A stretch of DNA of 64,000 nt from Emiliania huxleyi CCMP1516 (GCF_000372725.1 NW_005200351.1:147812-211811), one strand, 5' to 3'. Shown: positions 40,041 through 50,475, counted from the stretch's first letter. The notes: generated from the sequence alone by a model not told the origin. A program made the numbers and translations.

Positions 40041-40140
40041 GCGGCTCCGGTGGTGAGCCTGTGTGTGTACCAGTCCGCGCCAGTCTGCGCCCTTGTCGTG
40101 CCAGTGTGCTGTGAGAGAGGCTTGTATCTTAAGAATTCTT
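40022..40140. repeat. Dispersed repeat (SINE-like candidate)
   Basis: GGAGTCGCTTAGGCGGCTCC followed by CCAGTCCGCGCCAGTCTGCG and CTGTGAGAGAGGCTT. Related sequences: reverse complement at 14850-14920, forward at 43951-44018 (same GTCGCTTAGGCGGCTCC start), 44812-44830 and 56585-56640 (reverse). Copies end near AAGAATTCTT or similar. Confidence 0.7.
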
Positions 40141-40838
40141 CTCCCCGACGGCCCAGAAACATTTGTGTTATCGTTGTTCTTGACCTCGAAGTGCCGACGC
40201 TCGCGCCGAAAATTAAACTCAGGAACTGCTGTGTCAAGTGTCTGTTTTTTGACACATCGGATCCTGCTCCGCTGGCAGAGGGCGGCGCTGGTACGAGCGA
40301 GCGCCGCCATGGAGGTAGGTTGACGCAGACAGTGGCGAGGGGGCCGCTGCTGCGGGCGGGCGGAAGGCACCGCGTCGCCGCCGAGGGCGGCGCCGTGGCG
40401 CCAAGGACCACAAAGGAGAGTTTGAGAATGTGCCCGACACCGAGGCGGCGAACCACGGAACGACGCCCCCCCCTGCCATCTCTGGTGGCTCTGGAGGCTC
40501 CGCAGAGGCGGAGCCCCCTGGGGGGCCTCGTCCCACGTATCTTTGCGGCGTAACCATCACCTCGGCTACAACGGCACAGGTCTCCTCTCCTTCTTCCTCT
40601 TGGCCGTGCGGGCCCGACTCGGAGCTGCTGCCGTTTGAGCTCACCGTACACCGAATACGCGCGGCTCTATATAAGCTCCAGGACGAGATGCACGTGGCGG
40701 CACAAGAGGAGGAGGAGGAGGAGGAGGAGGACGAGAGGGCGCTTAGGGCCGCCACTCCACTTACACGGCCCCTCTCTCCCTCGCCCCTTGCCTTTGTTGT
40801 GCCTTGTGTGCCTAACAGCGCTGTGCGATTGCTACCAG
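40141..40838. other. Unassigned stretch upstream of the orphan transporter exon
   Basis: The plus frame from 40430 is open but mostly low-complexity (Pro/Gly/Ser, then a run of nine Glu codons at 40707-40735). No further ammonium-transporter segment is present. CTACCAG at 40832-40838 forms the splice acceptor for the next feature. Confidence 0.4.
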
Positions 40839-40988
40839 GTGGGATGGGTCGCCTTTTGGTCGCTCCTCATGTTCTTCGGGCTCAAATTTGCTGGCATGCT
40901 CCGCGTCTCGGAGGAAATCGAGATGGCGGGCATGGACGTGTCCAAGCACGGCGGTTCCGCATATGCTGGAAGCGAGGGCAAAGCGTAA
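40839..40988 (+). pseudogene. Orphan last exon of an ammonium transporter
   Basis: After an acceptor (GCTACCAG) the frame reads VGWVAFWSLLMFFGLKF, a final transmembrane helix, then LRVSEEIEMAGMDVSKHGGSAY, the C-terminal cytosolic signature of AMT/Mep/Rh-family ammonium transporters, and a stop. The other ten helices are absent upstream for at least 3 kb on this strand. It is a duplicated terminal exon, a truncated gene, or the result of assembly rearrangement. Confidence 0.7.
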
Positions 40989-41680
40989 GAGTTTGTGGCC
41001 GCGGCCTTGTACATTTGGATTATTAGCCTGGTCGGCTGGTGTGCAGTCCATCCGGTCCGAGATGGGAGGACGCGCCTGAGATTCATAGTTGGACGAGTGC
41101 CGAGTGGCGCGGCTCGTCCCTCCAAGCCACAAGCGTTGCGTAGCGATTGCTTAGACTCGGACTCGCGCAGCATGTTGATGACGTCCCTGACTTTTCATGA
41201 TTAGGAACGTTACCATGTCGTGTGACTGTGCTTGTGAGTTGTGTATTGGACATAAGGGTGGTAACTCCGAGTGGCAGTTGTCAGATATCAGATATACACA
41301 CAGATTCGCGTTCTGGTTCACGGTTCATATTTTTGGGATTTGGCGCCGATGCGTCATGGGGCATGGCTCATGCACACGCGCACCGCCACCGGTCGGAACA
41401 CGGAAGTTAACGCCGCGGGGTGCGGACATTGCTCTCTCTTTGCTGAGTTCGGGGTTTTCGTTTTGGGAAATTTTGCTTGCCGCTAGAGGCCAAGCGAGAT
41501 AGCGAGTGATAAGCGTACCCGGCGTATACTCTACTCTCTCTAGTCTCTACGGACTACGCTCACGGGAAATATCCTCAACGCCAAGCTCTCAGCCGCCACG
41601 TCTGAAGTGTTTAGCGCGACACACCCAACATAGTCTCCGATCATAATCGCAAAACGTTATATCTGGGAGTGTGATTACGC
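40989..41680. other. Intergenic, no gene seen
   Basis: Relatively AT-rich (41190-41660) with stops in all frames. Probably 3'-UTR and spacer of convergent genes. Confidence 0.5.
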
Positions 41681-42167
41681 TCACTCGCCCCCCGCCACGG
41701 TCGCCTCAAACACGCGGATCGCCCGGTCGTCGCCCACTGAGCAGAAGCGGCCGCCGCTCGGGTCGAAGGCGACGCCCCACGCCTGGTCCGAGTGGCTGTC
41801 CGCAAGGGTCTGCACCGAGGCGCCCGTCGTCAGGTCCCAGTTGCGCACGGTCTGGTCAGAGGAGCAGGTGACCACGTGCGAGCCGTCGGCGGAGAAGGCG
41901 GCGCCGAGCACCCACGAGCCTGCGTTGCGAGGCCATCACCGCGTGGAGACGAGGGGCTACAATGGAACACAGCGGAGTGCATCGGAGTGCAGCGGGAGAC
42001 CGCGGGATGCAGCGGAATACGCGTCCTCTCGAGGTAGGTTGAAGACAAGGGTCTGTCGTCCGCGTCTAGGCCCACGAGCCGTGCCCCTGTAGCGTATAGA
42101 GCTGCCGTCCCGACGCGGCCTCCCACAGCACCGCGCGCGAGTCCTCCGAGCCGGAGAGCACCTGAGG

Positions 42168-42232
<65 letters not shown>

Positions 42233-43371
42233 CGGGCGGGGCGGGCGGGCGGAGGGCGGCGGCGCGCGAGGTGGGCGGAGGGCGTCGGCGGGAGCAGAGG
42301 GTGTCGGAGGGGAGCGGAGAGTTGTCGCGTGTCGGGGTCTGCGTGTCAGGGTTAGTGTGTCGGGGTTTGTGTGTAGGGTTAGCGTGTCCGTGTTAGGGCT
42401 AGCGTGTCTGTGCTTGGGTGAGCGTGCTAGTAGGGGCGCCGTCTTGCCGTCGCGCGAAAAGGCGACGCATCGCACCGCCACCGCGTGCGCCTCCATCTTT
42501 GCGACGCGCTGGTACGGCGCCTGCGGTGCGGCGTGGGCGGCGGCGTGGGCGGAGGGGTGAGCCGAGGCGTGAGCGGAGGCGTAGGCGGAGGCCGTGGGCG
42601 GAGGCGGAGGCTGTGGGCGGAGGCGGAGGCTGTGGGCGGAGGCGGAGGCTATGGGCGGAGGCGGAGGCTGTGGGCGGAGGCGGAGGCTGTGGGCGGAGGC
42701 CGTGCGGCAGAGGCGGTCTGGTCTGCCGTTGGCAGAGCAGACGCGTGTGGCTTTGGAGGCGAGCGCGGAGCCGAGTGGCGGGGGAGGCGGTGTGGAGGGC
42801 GGCGCGGCGGGGCGGCGTGTCTCTCTGGAGGCATGCGCGCAGCCGATCGGCGGCGCGCCTCCATCTCGAAGACATGCACGCCGCCGTCCTCTGCGCCGGC
42901 GGCGAGCAGCGCTCCGTCCGCAGAGATAGCGGCGCAGAGAACGATGCGGTCGCTGCCGATCGAGAGCGAGGCGGTCTTGCTGCCCGAGGCGGCGTCCCAC
43001 AGGCTGATGCCGCCCATCGAGCCGGCGGCGACGGTCGCGCCGTCCGGGCTTAGCGCGACGCCGTACGACATAGGCCCGCAGTCAATCTCGAGATTGAGGC
43101 TGCCCGTGTCGAGGTTCCAAACGCGGATGCGCGAGTCGAGCGCGGCCGACGCGGCGACGGCCACGTCCGCCGCGACCGCAACGGCGGTAACGCCGAGCTC
43201 GTGGCCCGTCAGAGTGTGCCGCCGCTCAATTTTCGCTCCGTTTACTTCATAGGAGTGGACGGCCTCGTCGGCGGAGCCGGTGACGACCAGGCCGTGGCCC
43301 CACGCGACGCAGGAGATGCCACCCTCGTGCGCGTTGAGCTGCGAGGCGGTGGGGTGGTAGAGGGTGGCCAT
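41681..43371 (-). CDS. WDR61: WD40 protein WDR61/SKI8, 4 exons
   Basis: Exons on the minus strand: 43371-42859, 42520-42440, 42161-42080, 41919-41681; 915 nt, 304 residues, the size of human WDR61. It matches the SKI8 order through all seven blades: TLTGHELGVTAVAV, then LDSRIRVWNLDTG, SYGVALSPDGATVAAGS, YQRVAKMEAHAVAVRCVAFS, VLSGSEDSRAVLWEA, GHGSWVLGAAFSADGSHVV, and the terminal QAWGVAFDPSGG with SVGDDRAIRVFE. In other eukaryotes it is part of the Ski complex (cytoplasmic exosome) and of Paf1C. All three introns (338, 278, 160 bp) start with GC. They contain a minisatellite, a GT microsatellite and an introner-like element respectively. The start at MATLYHP (43371) has context ACACATGG. Confidence 0.9.
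41921..42070 (-). mobile_element. Introner-like element inside WDR61
   Basis: A 150-bp element is flanked by the 10-bp direct repeat CCCACGAGCC (41911-41920 and 42071-42080). It makes up nearly the whole third intron. In the gene's sense it starts CCTAGACGCGGACGACAG, contains CCTCGAGAGGACGCGTATTC, and ends in CGCAG shared with the acceptor. The target copy supplies the GC donor upstream and the exon start downstream. Sister copies are listed among the findings. Confidence 0.85.
42170..42231. repeat. (GT)n microsatellite
   Basis: About 30 GT units on the plus strand, inside WDR61 intron 2 just before the acceptor. Confidence 0.95.
42580..42710. repeat. 18-bp minisatellite in WDR61 intron 1
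   Basis: About six to seven copies of GGCGGAGGCTGTGGGCGG and variants. It is absent from coding exons. Confidence 0.9.
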
Positions 43372-44132
43372 GTGTGTTCCGACGCGCAACGATGGCAGGC
43401 AGCATCCAAAGAGAAATCCCGTGGCGTACCTGTGGCGGTCAATTTCTTTCCACGGCGGTGCAGAAAATCTTATGTACCTGTTGCTGTCAATAACATTCCT
43501 ACATGCATGTAGGAAGCCTCGATGTAAGTGGGGCGGGTTTGCTGCTGCGAGAAATTCCGCCGGCCACCGTATCTGAGTCGTTCTTCACACCGCCATCGCA
43601 GAGCAGATTGTGAACGATAAGGTTTTTGCTCGCCTTCCCTGGGACCCCGTGTTGCGTGACTGTCTCTGAACTCTGTGCGATTTCGGGCCGGGGGTTGTGC
43701 GTTTATGTGAACACCCCCCTGCGCGCGGGCGGGCCTTCTAGGCCCGCGGGTAGTCTCCCCCCATCCCCAGGGCCTCCAGGGCTCGCACCTCAACCTCTCA
43801 CAGACCAGCGCACAGCGCCGCCTCCCGCATTTTCTTCTCAATAACAAGGTGTGAATGAAGGAGCTTGCCTGTGGGGTAGTCCTCCTTCGAGGAGGTGTGA
43901 AGGAGCTTGCCTATAACGAGCACGGAGCACTTGGAGCGTCGCCGTCGTCGCAGGAGTCGCTTAGGCGGCTCCCGTGGTGTACCTGTATTGTGCCAGTGCG
44001 CGCCAGCCCCGTGCCTAGTGTCGTATGCTCGCCGCCGCCGCCGCCGCCGCCGCGTTGGTCTTCCCTCTGCCGGCGCATCACCGCATGTGCGCGTGCGAAC
44101 CGGCCCGCCGCGTGCGAACCGGCCCGCCAACA
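43372..44132. other. Divergent intergenic region
   Basis: Between WDR61 (minus) and the CS-domain gene (plus). It contains a duplicated GAAGGAGCTTGCCT (43857 and 43900) with the palindrome CCTCCTTCGAGGAGG (43881-43895) between, then the dispersed repeat starting GTCGCTTAGGCGGCTCC at 43952 and a GCC run at 44028-44052. It likely includes both promoters. Confidence 0.5.
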
Positions 44133-44830
44133 ATGGCTGGCGTCGACGAGGAGGCGCCGATGAGCAAGGCCGAGATCGACGCCTGGCTGGCGGCGCAGAC
44201 GGGCGCCATTGACGGCCGGGCGCAGGAGCTGCTCGACGGCGCTGGCGTGACCGCGCCACCGCCGTTGCCGGTGGCGGGAGAAATGGAGTGGGGCCGCTGG
44301 TCGCAGCGCGGCGCGGCGCTGAGCTTCGAGCTGCGTGTGCCGGAGGCGACGCGTGCGGCCGACGTGCGTTGCGAGTGCCTCATCGGCTTCCTCGACGTGC
44401 GCGTGAGAGACGAGCCTCTCCTGTCGGGCCGGCTGGCGGCGGCCGAGGCTCGCCAAGACGCCGCAGAGTGGCTGAGGGCGGATCAGAAGTCGACCTTTGG
44501 CCCTTAGGAGGTGCGGCCGACCGAGCTCGAGTGGCTGCTCGACACGACGGCGGAGGGCGAGAGGTGGTCGCCCTAGATGTTGCGCTCCGTGTCGCCCCGC
44601 CACGTGGGACGCCGGTCGAGACTGCCGCCGCATATCACGCTCTGCTCCACCGGTCTCTCCTCCCGTCGCCGTGCAGGTTGCTGTGCGTCGAGCTGCCGAG
44701 GCGCGCGCCGCCGCCGGAGCAGGGCCGGCCGCCGCCGACGCCCATCTTTCGGTCGCTCCGCGTCGCCGGCGTGGAGGTCGCTGAACCGGGCCTCGTTGAG
44801 GAAGCGGCTGCGCGCCAGTCCCGTGCCTAG
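44133..44830 (+). CDS. CS-domain (NudC/p23-like) co-chaperone-type protein, 3 exons
   Basis: Exons 44133-44447, 44508-44563, 44677-44830; 525 nt, 174 residues. Residues about 45-135 form a CS fold: RWSQRGAALSFELRVPE, then FLDVRVRDEPLLSGRLAA, then (after a 60-bp GC-AG intron) TELEWLLD, then (after a 113-bp GT-AG intron) LLCVELPR. These are the strands and the conserved Trp of NudC/p23/Sgt1-type domains that bind Hsp90 or WD40 clients. The start was chosen at MAGVDEEAPMSKAEID; the longer upstream frame begins in repeat sequence. The stop lies in a repeat tail (CCCGTGCCTAGTGT). Confidence 0.75.
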
Positions 44831-44887
44831 TGTAACAGAGAAAGGCAACAGAAATTTCTTTTTTCGGCGGCGCTGCTCCGCAAAAAC

Positions 44888-46199
44888 ATGCAAAGAGCGC
44901 CCGTGCAGCGCAGCTCCTCGCCCTCCCTGCTGGAGGAGCGCAACCAGCAGCTCGAGACGAATCTGCGCTTCGTCGTCCAGCAGCTGAGCCAGCGCGCCGA
45001 GGATGCGGTGATGGAGCGGCTGGACGCGCTGCTCGCGCGCAAAGAGCGCGACCTGCGCCACGCGCTGCTCCGTGCGCAGGCCCGCGACCTGTCGCCCACG
45101 GAGCGGCTCGAGGAGCGGGTGGGCGTCCTCGAGCGCACCTTTGCCGCGGCGGTCGCGCTGCTCGGGCAGGCTGACGACGCGCCCGCACAAGCCGCCGCTG
45201 CCCCAGCTAGCAGCGCGGCAAGCCCCTTCAGCCCGCACCCGTGGGACTCCCGTGGCGCGCCGTACGCCTCGCCCGCGCCGCCGCCGCAGACCCCTCCGCC
45301 AGCCGCCGCGCGCAGCAGCAGTCGCGAGGCGGAGCTAGCGAAGCAGGTCGAGGTGCTGACTGCCGAAGCGGGGCGCCTGAAGGCCGAGGTGGCCGAGGCG
45401 ACGGCCGCGGCCGACAAGGCGAGAGCGGAGGCGGCGCGGCGCGTGCACGCCGCCGAGGAGGAGGCCTCCATCTCCAAGGCCGCCGCCGCCGCCGCCGCAG
45501 CCCGCTCGAGGGACCTGGAGGAGGCGGTCGAGGCTGCTCGCGCTAGAACACGAAGGCGTATTCTCGCATCTCAACTGGCGCTCGAGAGGGGGCGTATAGC
45601 GCTGCATTTCTGCCGTATCCAGCGGCATTCGCCTCCCTCGGGCTCACGCGGTGCTCGGAGTGCACTGCACAACACCGCCCTCCCCCGCCCCCACGTTGGC
45701 GTCTCAGGCGGCCCGCGAGGCGGAGCGGTATGCTGGGCTGCAGGCAAAGATGGAGGCGGCGCGCGCCGAGGAGTCGGCGGCGGAGGCCGCGGCGCTGCAG
45801 ACGCGGCTCAAGCTGTCCGAAGCGGCTGCGGCGCGCGACGCGGTGTGGCGCGCCGCCCGCGCCCCTCGTTGTCCCGCCGCACCTCACCCCTCCCGTCGCG
45901 TATGCAGGCGTCCAGCAGCGGCAGCGGGAGCGGTAGCGGTGGCGGGTCGCACGGCGGCGAGGAGGCGGGAGACGAGCCGGAGGGGGCGCCGCCCGCCACG
46001 GCTGCCCCCCCGCCGCCGCCGCCGCATCCTCCTCCTCCTCCTCCGCCGCCGCCGCCGCCGCCGCTTCTGAAGGGCGGATCCGCCAACGGCGTCGCGGGCG
46101 TACGCCGGCTCGTCGGGTCGCTCACCCGAATGTACGTTGCGCAAGAGATGCGTGCGGCGGCGGCGGCGCGAGAGCAGGCTGCTGCGGCGGGGAAAGGGC

Positions 46200-46278
<79 letters not shown>

Positions 46279-47019
46279 CAATCTCAGCGGGGCGGAGGCC
46301 GTGGCCGACAGCGAGAGCGGCGGCTGTACGGGCGAGCTTTCCTCCTCCCTCCTCCCTCCTCCCTCCTCCCTCCTCCCTCCTCCCTCCTCCCTCCTCCCTC
46401 CTCCCTCCTCCCTCCTCCCCCCTCCCTCCCCGCTCCCCCCTCCTCCCTCCTCCCTCCCCGCTCCTCCCTCCTCACTCCTCCTCACTCCCTCCCTCCTTAG
46501 GCGCCGTGGCGGCGGAGCTGGAGGCGGCTCTCGAGGAGTTGCGGGCGGAGAGCGAGGCGAGGAGGCGCGAGGAGGCGCGGTAGAGCTCTACCGCCTAGCG
46601 GGAGAATACTTGTTCTTGTACTCCGACCAGCGCTCGAGAGGACACGTACACGCGCTTGTATTCGTCTCCTCGTACCACACGCGGTGCCCCGCGTGCTCTG
46701 CACCATCACCGTATCCCCGCCCTGACCGTGGCGCATTCACCCAGGCGCGGTACGACCGCGCCGCCTGCGCGCTGGTGCGCACGCGACGCGCGCTCTTGGG
46801 CGGCGTGCGTGCGAGCGTCCGGGCGCAGCTCGAGACGGCGGAGGCGGGGCGGAAGTGGTGCGTTGACGCCGCCGCCTCGCGGGCATGCGACGACGTTTTG
46901 CGGTGAGTGTCTTCGGGAGCACTGTCCGCTGTAGGGTACCTCCGCCGAGGCTGCCTCCGCCGGCCGGCTGGCAGCCGCACACCGGCAGGGATTGCGCCCT
47001 GCGCGTGGACCAGGCGGAC

Positions 47020-47106
<87 letters not shown>

Positions 47107-47125
47107 CACACACGCACACACACAC

Positions 47126-47181
<56 letters not shown>

Positions 47182-47185
47182 CACG

Positions 47186-47258
<73 letters not shown>

Positions 47259-48204
47259 GCACACACACAACACAACACAATCTGGCGCGGTCCCCACCGC
47301 TGCCCCTCTGACGATCGCACTTTCGTCTTTGTGCACTGCCACCAGGTCTGTGGTGATGCCTCTCCCTGAGAACGCACACAACGCCTCGTGTGCAATGCCC
47401 CCGTGTGTGTTCCGCTAGTGCGTCTGCCCTGTCGACCGTGCTTGGACGTGTGTATCACTGACTGCCTGCCTGCCTGCCTGCGAGGACCAGGCGGGCCGCT
47501 TGGCGGGAGGGTACGGCGCCGACACGAGCGGCATGCTAGAGGCGGAGCAGCTGGAGGCGGAGATCGACTTCTCGACGCTCAAGGTTGAGGGCGAGGAGGA
47601 GGGGGAGGAGGAGGGCGGGGAGGGGTCGCCCGACACGCGGCTGGCGGACTTTGCGATGCTCGTCGGCGGCGGCGGCGACGACGCGGACGAGGAGGAGGGC
47701 GAGGACGACGAGGCGGCGGCGGCGTCGCTCGTGGAAGAGGTTGCGGCAGAGATGGCGGCGGAGGTGGCGGCGAGGGCGGCGCAAGCGGCGCCGCCCGAAG
47801 AGCCGCCGAGCAGCGTCGAGCCCCGCCTGGCAACTACGCCGCAATTTAGGGCCGACGCGCCGCCGCTTGACTCGCCGCCCGAGGCGCCGCTTGAGTCGCC
47901 GCCGCCGTCAGAGGCGGTTGAGCCGCCCGAGGAGGCCCCGTCGGAAGGTCTTCCGGCACCGCCGCCCGAGGCTCCGCCCGAGGCGTTGTCGCAGGCGCTG
48001 ACCGCGCCGCCGCTTGACGTGCCGAGCGACGCAACGGAGGCGCCTGAGGCGGGAGGGGACGCATTCGTGCACGAGGCCGTGGACGATTTGCCCGGCGACG
48101 AGGATGGGCCGGATGGGTCGGTCAAGCAGTGGATGCCGTCTGCCCCGCCGCCAGAGCACAACGCGAGCGAGAGCGGTGTGGCGCAGCTGCCACCGCTCGA
48201 GTAG
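44888..48204 (+). CDS. Coiled-coil protein, at least six exons, acidic C-terminus
   Basis: Exons: 44888-45532 (coiled coil, LLEERNQQLETNLRF to DLEEAVE), 45708-45842 (AAREAERYAGLQAKME), 45908-46331 (Pro/Gly-rich with VRRLVGSLTRMYVAQEM and a run of about 25 Gly), 46501-46574 (AVAAELEAALEELRAESE) and 46745-46902 (ARYDRAACALVRTRRALL). Phases agree across the four introns of 175, 65, 169 and 170 bp. A further open segment, about 47483-48204 (DQAGRLAGGYGADTSGMLEAEQLEAEIDF, then a Glu/Pro-rich tail to a stop), is probably its last exon, but the junction across the CA satellite is not resolved and it could be a separate gene. Introns 1 and 4 are introner-like insertions. The function is unknown; such proteins are often cytoskeletal or basal-body scaffolds. 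Confidence 0.6.
45533..45707 (+). mobile_element. Introner-like intron 1 of the coiled-coil gene
   Basis: GC-AG intron. It begins GCTGCTCGCG and the downstream exon begins GCGGCCCGCG, an imperfect 10-bp target duplication. Inside: CTAGAACACGAAGGCG, then GCGCTCGAGAGGG, then CACGCGGTGCTCGGAGTG, the family landmarks in the sense orientation. Confidence 0.8.
46200..46276. repeat. (GGC)n trinucleotide run
   Basis: About 25 GGC units in frame, encoding polyglycine within the coiled-coil gene. Confidence 0.95.
46338..46497. repeat. (TCCTCCC)n pyrimidine minisatellite, intron
   Basis: It fills intron 3 (46332-46500) of the coiled-coil gene and directly forms its polypyrimidine tract before CTTAG. 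Confidence 0.9.
46575..46744 (+). mobile_element. Introner-like intron 4 of the coiled-coil gene
   Basis: 170-bp GC-AG intron with an exact 8-bp target duplication GCGCGGTA (46575-46582 and 46745-46752). The core has CCGCCTAGCGGGAGAATAC, CAGCGCTCGAGAGGACACG and ACACGCGGTGCCC. Same orientation as the gene. Confidence 0.85.
47023..47275. repeat. (CA)n microsatellite
   Basis: About 250 bp of nearly pure CA with scattered GCTC and ACAA interruptions, between the 46.9-kb exon and the 47.5-kb acidic segment. Confidence 0.95.
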
Positions 48205-49298
48205 CGATCTCTGCAGACGCGCCTCGTGATATTGATGTGATTCGTGAGCGCTAGGGCGCTGGGGCTGGGTGTGGAATTTGGCGAATTTGGCGAACACGGC
48301 GCGTGAGATCTGTAACTGCGGTGTGCGGAAGCGCGTGCTGCATTTCTATCGTTGTGCTTGCTCTATAGCCTGTTGTCGGGTTTCTCCGAATCGATTCTCA
48401 CACATTCACATATCCACGCCGATTGTCCGGATTCCGCGCGAGGGCGGAAGAGAGGTCTGCCTGGTCCGGTTTTGGCTGTTCCACGCGTGCTTTTCAGCCA
48501 TATCTTGAGGTATGGCTGAAAACATACACGACGCCGCGCGTATCGTCCAGCGTGTGTGCGCGCCACATTACCCCCCAAACACCGCACGCGCAGGCGCCTG
48601 TGCTGCCTGTGTGTGCGCGTGAGCTGGCGTGATGGCCACAGAGCTGTTGGTGCCCGCCCGCGTATGTGCCGCAATATGCAGGGTTCGTCGCCGCATGACT
48701 GGATCTGGCTGGGTTCGCCGGCGCTGGCCTCCTTGTGCGGGTTTGTATCCCGATTTTCGAAATTGGCCGTCTCAGCTATCGCATCTCCATCGGCTGAGGC
48801 GGCCCGACCGGCGGTGTGACAGGATCCTCTCCGCCACCGCCGTCGCCAGGAGACTCGTTGGGATAAAGGCATCTGCCGCACGCGCCTGTAAGGGATGGCA
48901 CGCGACAGGGTTGGAGTTGAGGGCGACAGGGTTGGAGTTGAGGGCTGGGCGCGCCATCAGCTCGAAAGAACGGGCAGCACGGGTGGAGGAGGCAGCAGGT
49001 ATAGAAGCCGATGCACTGGCACGGCCCCTCCAGCGGGCCGGGGCAGTTCCGCATGCACTCCGGAGCAACATTCCGCATTATCGACAGCCTTGGCGGGCAA
49101 TGCACGCAGACCGCGAACCTGGGTTGCAACTTTTTGCGGGTATGGTCCGCCTTGATATGTGCCTTCCTCGTAAGCGGCCGGCGGGGGGCGAGGGGGGGGG
49201 GGGGGGGTATGGCCCTGTCGGCGGGAGGGGCTTGGTCTGTCCGAGCGGGTGGGGGGGTATGGTCTTCAGGAGGCAAGGAGGATGGTACCATGTCAGAG
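48205..49298. other. Gene-free stretch with a perfect hairpin
   Basis: No coherent gene. 48491-48522 is a perfect inverted repeat, TTTTCAGCCATA / TATGGCTGAAAA, with an 8-nt loop. GGTTGGAGTTGAGGGC is tandemly repeated at 48910 and 48928. A G run lies at 49192-49207. Confidence 0.5.
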
Positions 49299-49450
49299 AC
49301 CCGTGTTATGGCCCTGCGAACGCGCACCCCCCAGGGCCAGGGCGCTCTAGCCCGTAACCCGATGCCAATCATCCGGCCCGCTGGGTCTGCTTCTTAGCCC
49401 CCCGGCCCTGGATGTGAGGTTACCGACTGCACTCCAAAAGTGCTCCAAGA
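49299..49450. repeat. Dispersed repeat, copy 1
   Basis: Matches 53655-53822 in the same orientation, including TAGCCCGTAACCCGATGCCA and GGCCCTGGATGTG. Both end with ACTGCACTCCAA and AGTGCTCCAAGA. The AAGTGCTCCAAGTGC box also occurs at 23741, 58160 and 59660. Confidence 0.9.
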
Positions 49451-49732
49451 TACCGCCTTACCGCCCGCAAAAAGTCCGCACGGCAAAGAGCAACAGAAAA
49501 TAAACCCGGCCCGCCCATTTAAAAAATCACAGACACGGCGGGGCCTGCGCGCGGAGCTGGAGCTGGCGGCACATAAAGACTTCAATTTAAAGAAATTCAC
49601 AATTAACTCATTCGAAAAACAAAAGGCGGAAAAACGTCGCCGACCCCACAGCACACACCCACCGAATGCACAAAGAACCCTGCACAAAGATTGGCCGGGC
49701 GGGGCCCTGATTTTTTTTCCCCCCCCCCATAA

Positions 49733-50098
49733 TAAAATAAAACGGACACCTCTACTAGGAGATGGGTAAAAAGGAACAGGTCCCCGCCCTGCGGTCTTTG
49801 TGCAGGGTTCTTTGTGGGTGTGGTCGGCGACTAGCCGGGGTCGTCCTCCACCCTGAAGCCCGCCCAGCAGCTGAACCGCTCCCTAAGTCGAAGGAGCATC
49901 ATCAGTCTCACCCACTTCGCTCGCTGCCCACTGTCTCCGCTCCCTCCCGCTTGGGCCGCCGTCGTGGCCCTCGTTCGTCCCACTGGCTGTTGGCCCGTCC
50001 CCACGTTACCTCGGTTATCCCTCCTCCTCCGCGACTCCCTCAAGGCTGGCCGGGCCTCCTTCCACCCAGCTCACAGTAGAGGTGTCCGTTTTTATTTA
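49733..50098. mobile_element. Candidate nonautonomous element with terminal inverted repeats
   Basis: AAATAAAACGGACACCTCTACT (written in part: ACGGACACCTCTACT at 49741-49755) recurs in reverse complement at 50073-50098 (AGTAGAGGTGTCCGT then TTTTATTT). The roughly 320 bp between has no gene. A second inverted pair (CAAAGAACCCTGCACAAAG at about 49671-49689 and its complement at 49795-49813) straddles the left end. No target duplication was identified. Confidence 0.4.
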
Positions 50099-50120
50099 CA
50101 AACGCGTGAAAGAAAAATTG

Positions 50121-50475
50121 TCAGTAGACAAAGAGTCCACTCATCCCAGGCTCCGCACCCCAGAGATCTTCGTCCGATTCAAACACATCCTCCTCGTGGT
50201 CGTACTCGCCCGGCGATACGTAAGGCCCCGGAAAGGAGTACGTAGAGAGCCAGTGGAGATGCCGCTCCGCTGGCATTTGATGCGGCTGGTGGAAGTGCTC
50301 ATCTCGGAAGCGCGCCGGCAGTTCGCTCACGTCCAACATCCAAAGCTGCTCGGCGGGCTTGGCATCTTCGAGCCGCTGGAAGAGCTCGACCAGGAGCGTC
50401 AGCGCATGCTCCTGCTCGTCGGCATGCTCCTCACGCTGCCGCCCGACTTGTTGCGCACCGCGCCGATGCCGCGGC
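50121..50475 (-). CDS. Hypothetical exon, acidic/aromatic
   Basis: The minus frame encodes EEHADEQEHALTLLVELFQRL, LDVSELPARFRDEHFHQPHQ and DHEEDVFESDEDLWG before a stop at 50121. It looks protein-like, but the opposite strand is also open (LGIFEPLEELDQERQRM), so strand and reality are uncertain. No known family. Confidence 0.25.

Noticed and set aside
42590-42710. Evenly spaced 18-bp repeats considered as a CRISPR-like array
   Set aside because: No spacers, eukaryotic intron context, simple minisatellite.
46885-47418. Frames of HTHTHT or VCVCVC over 47 kb
   Set aside because: Translated CA/GT satellite. One possible final exon (SVVMPLPENAH, about 47345-47418) was considered for the coiled-coil gene but not adopted.
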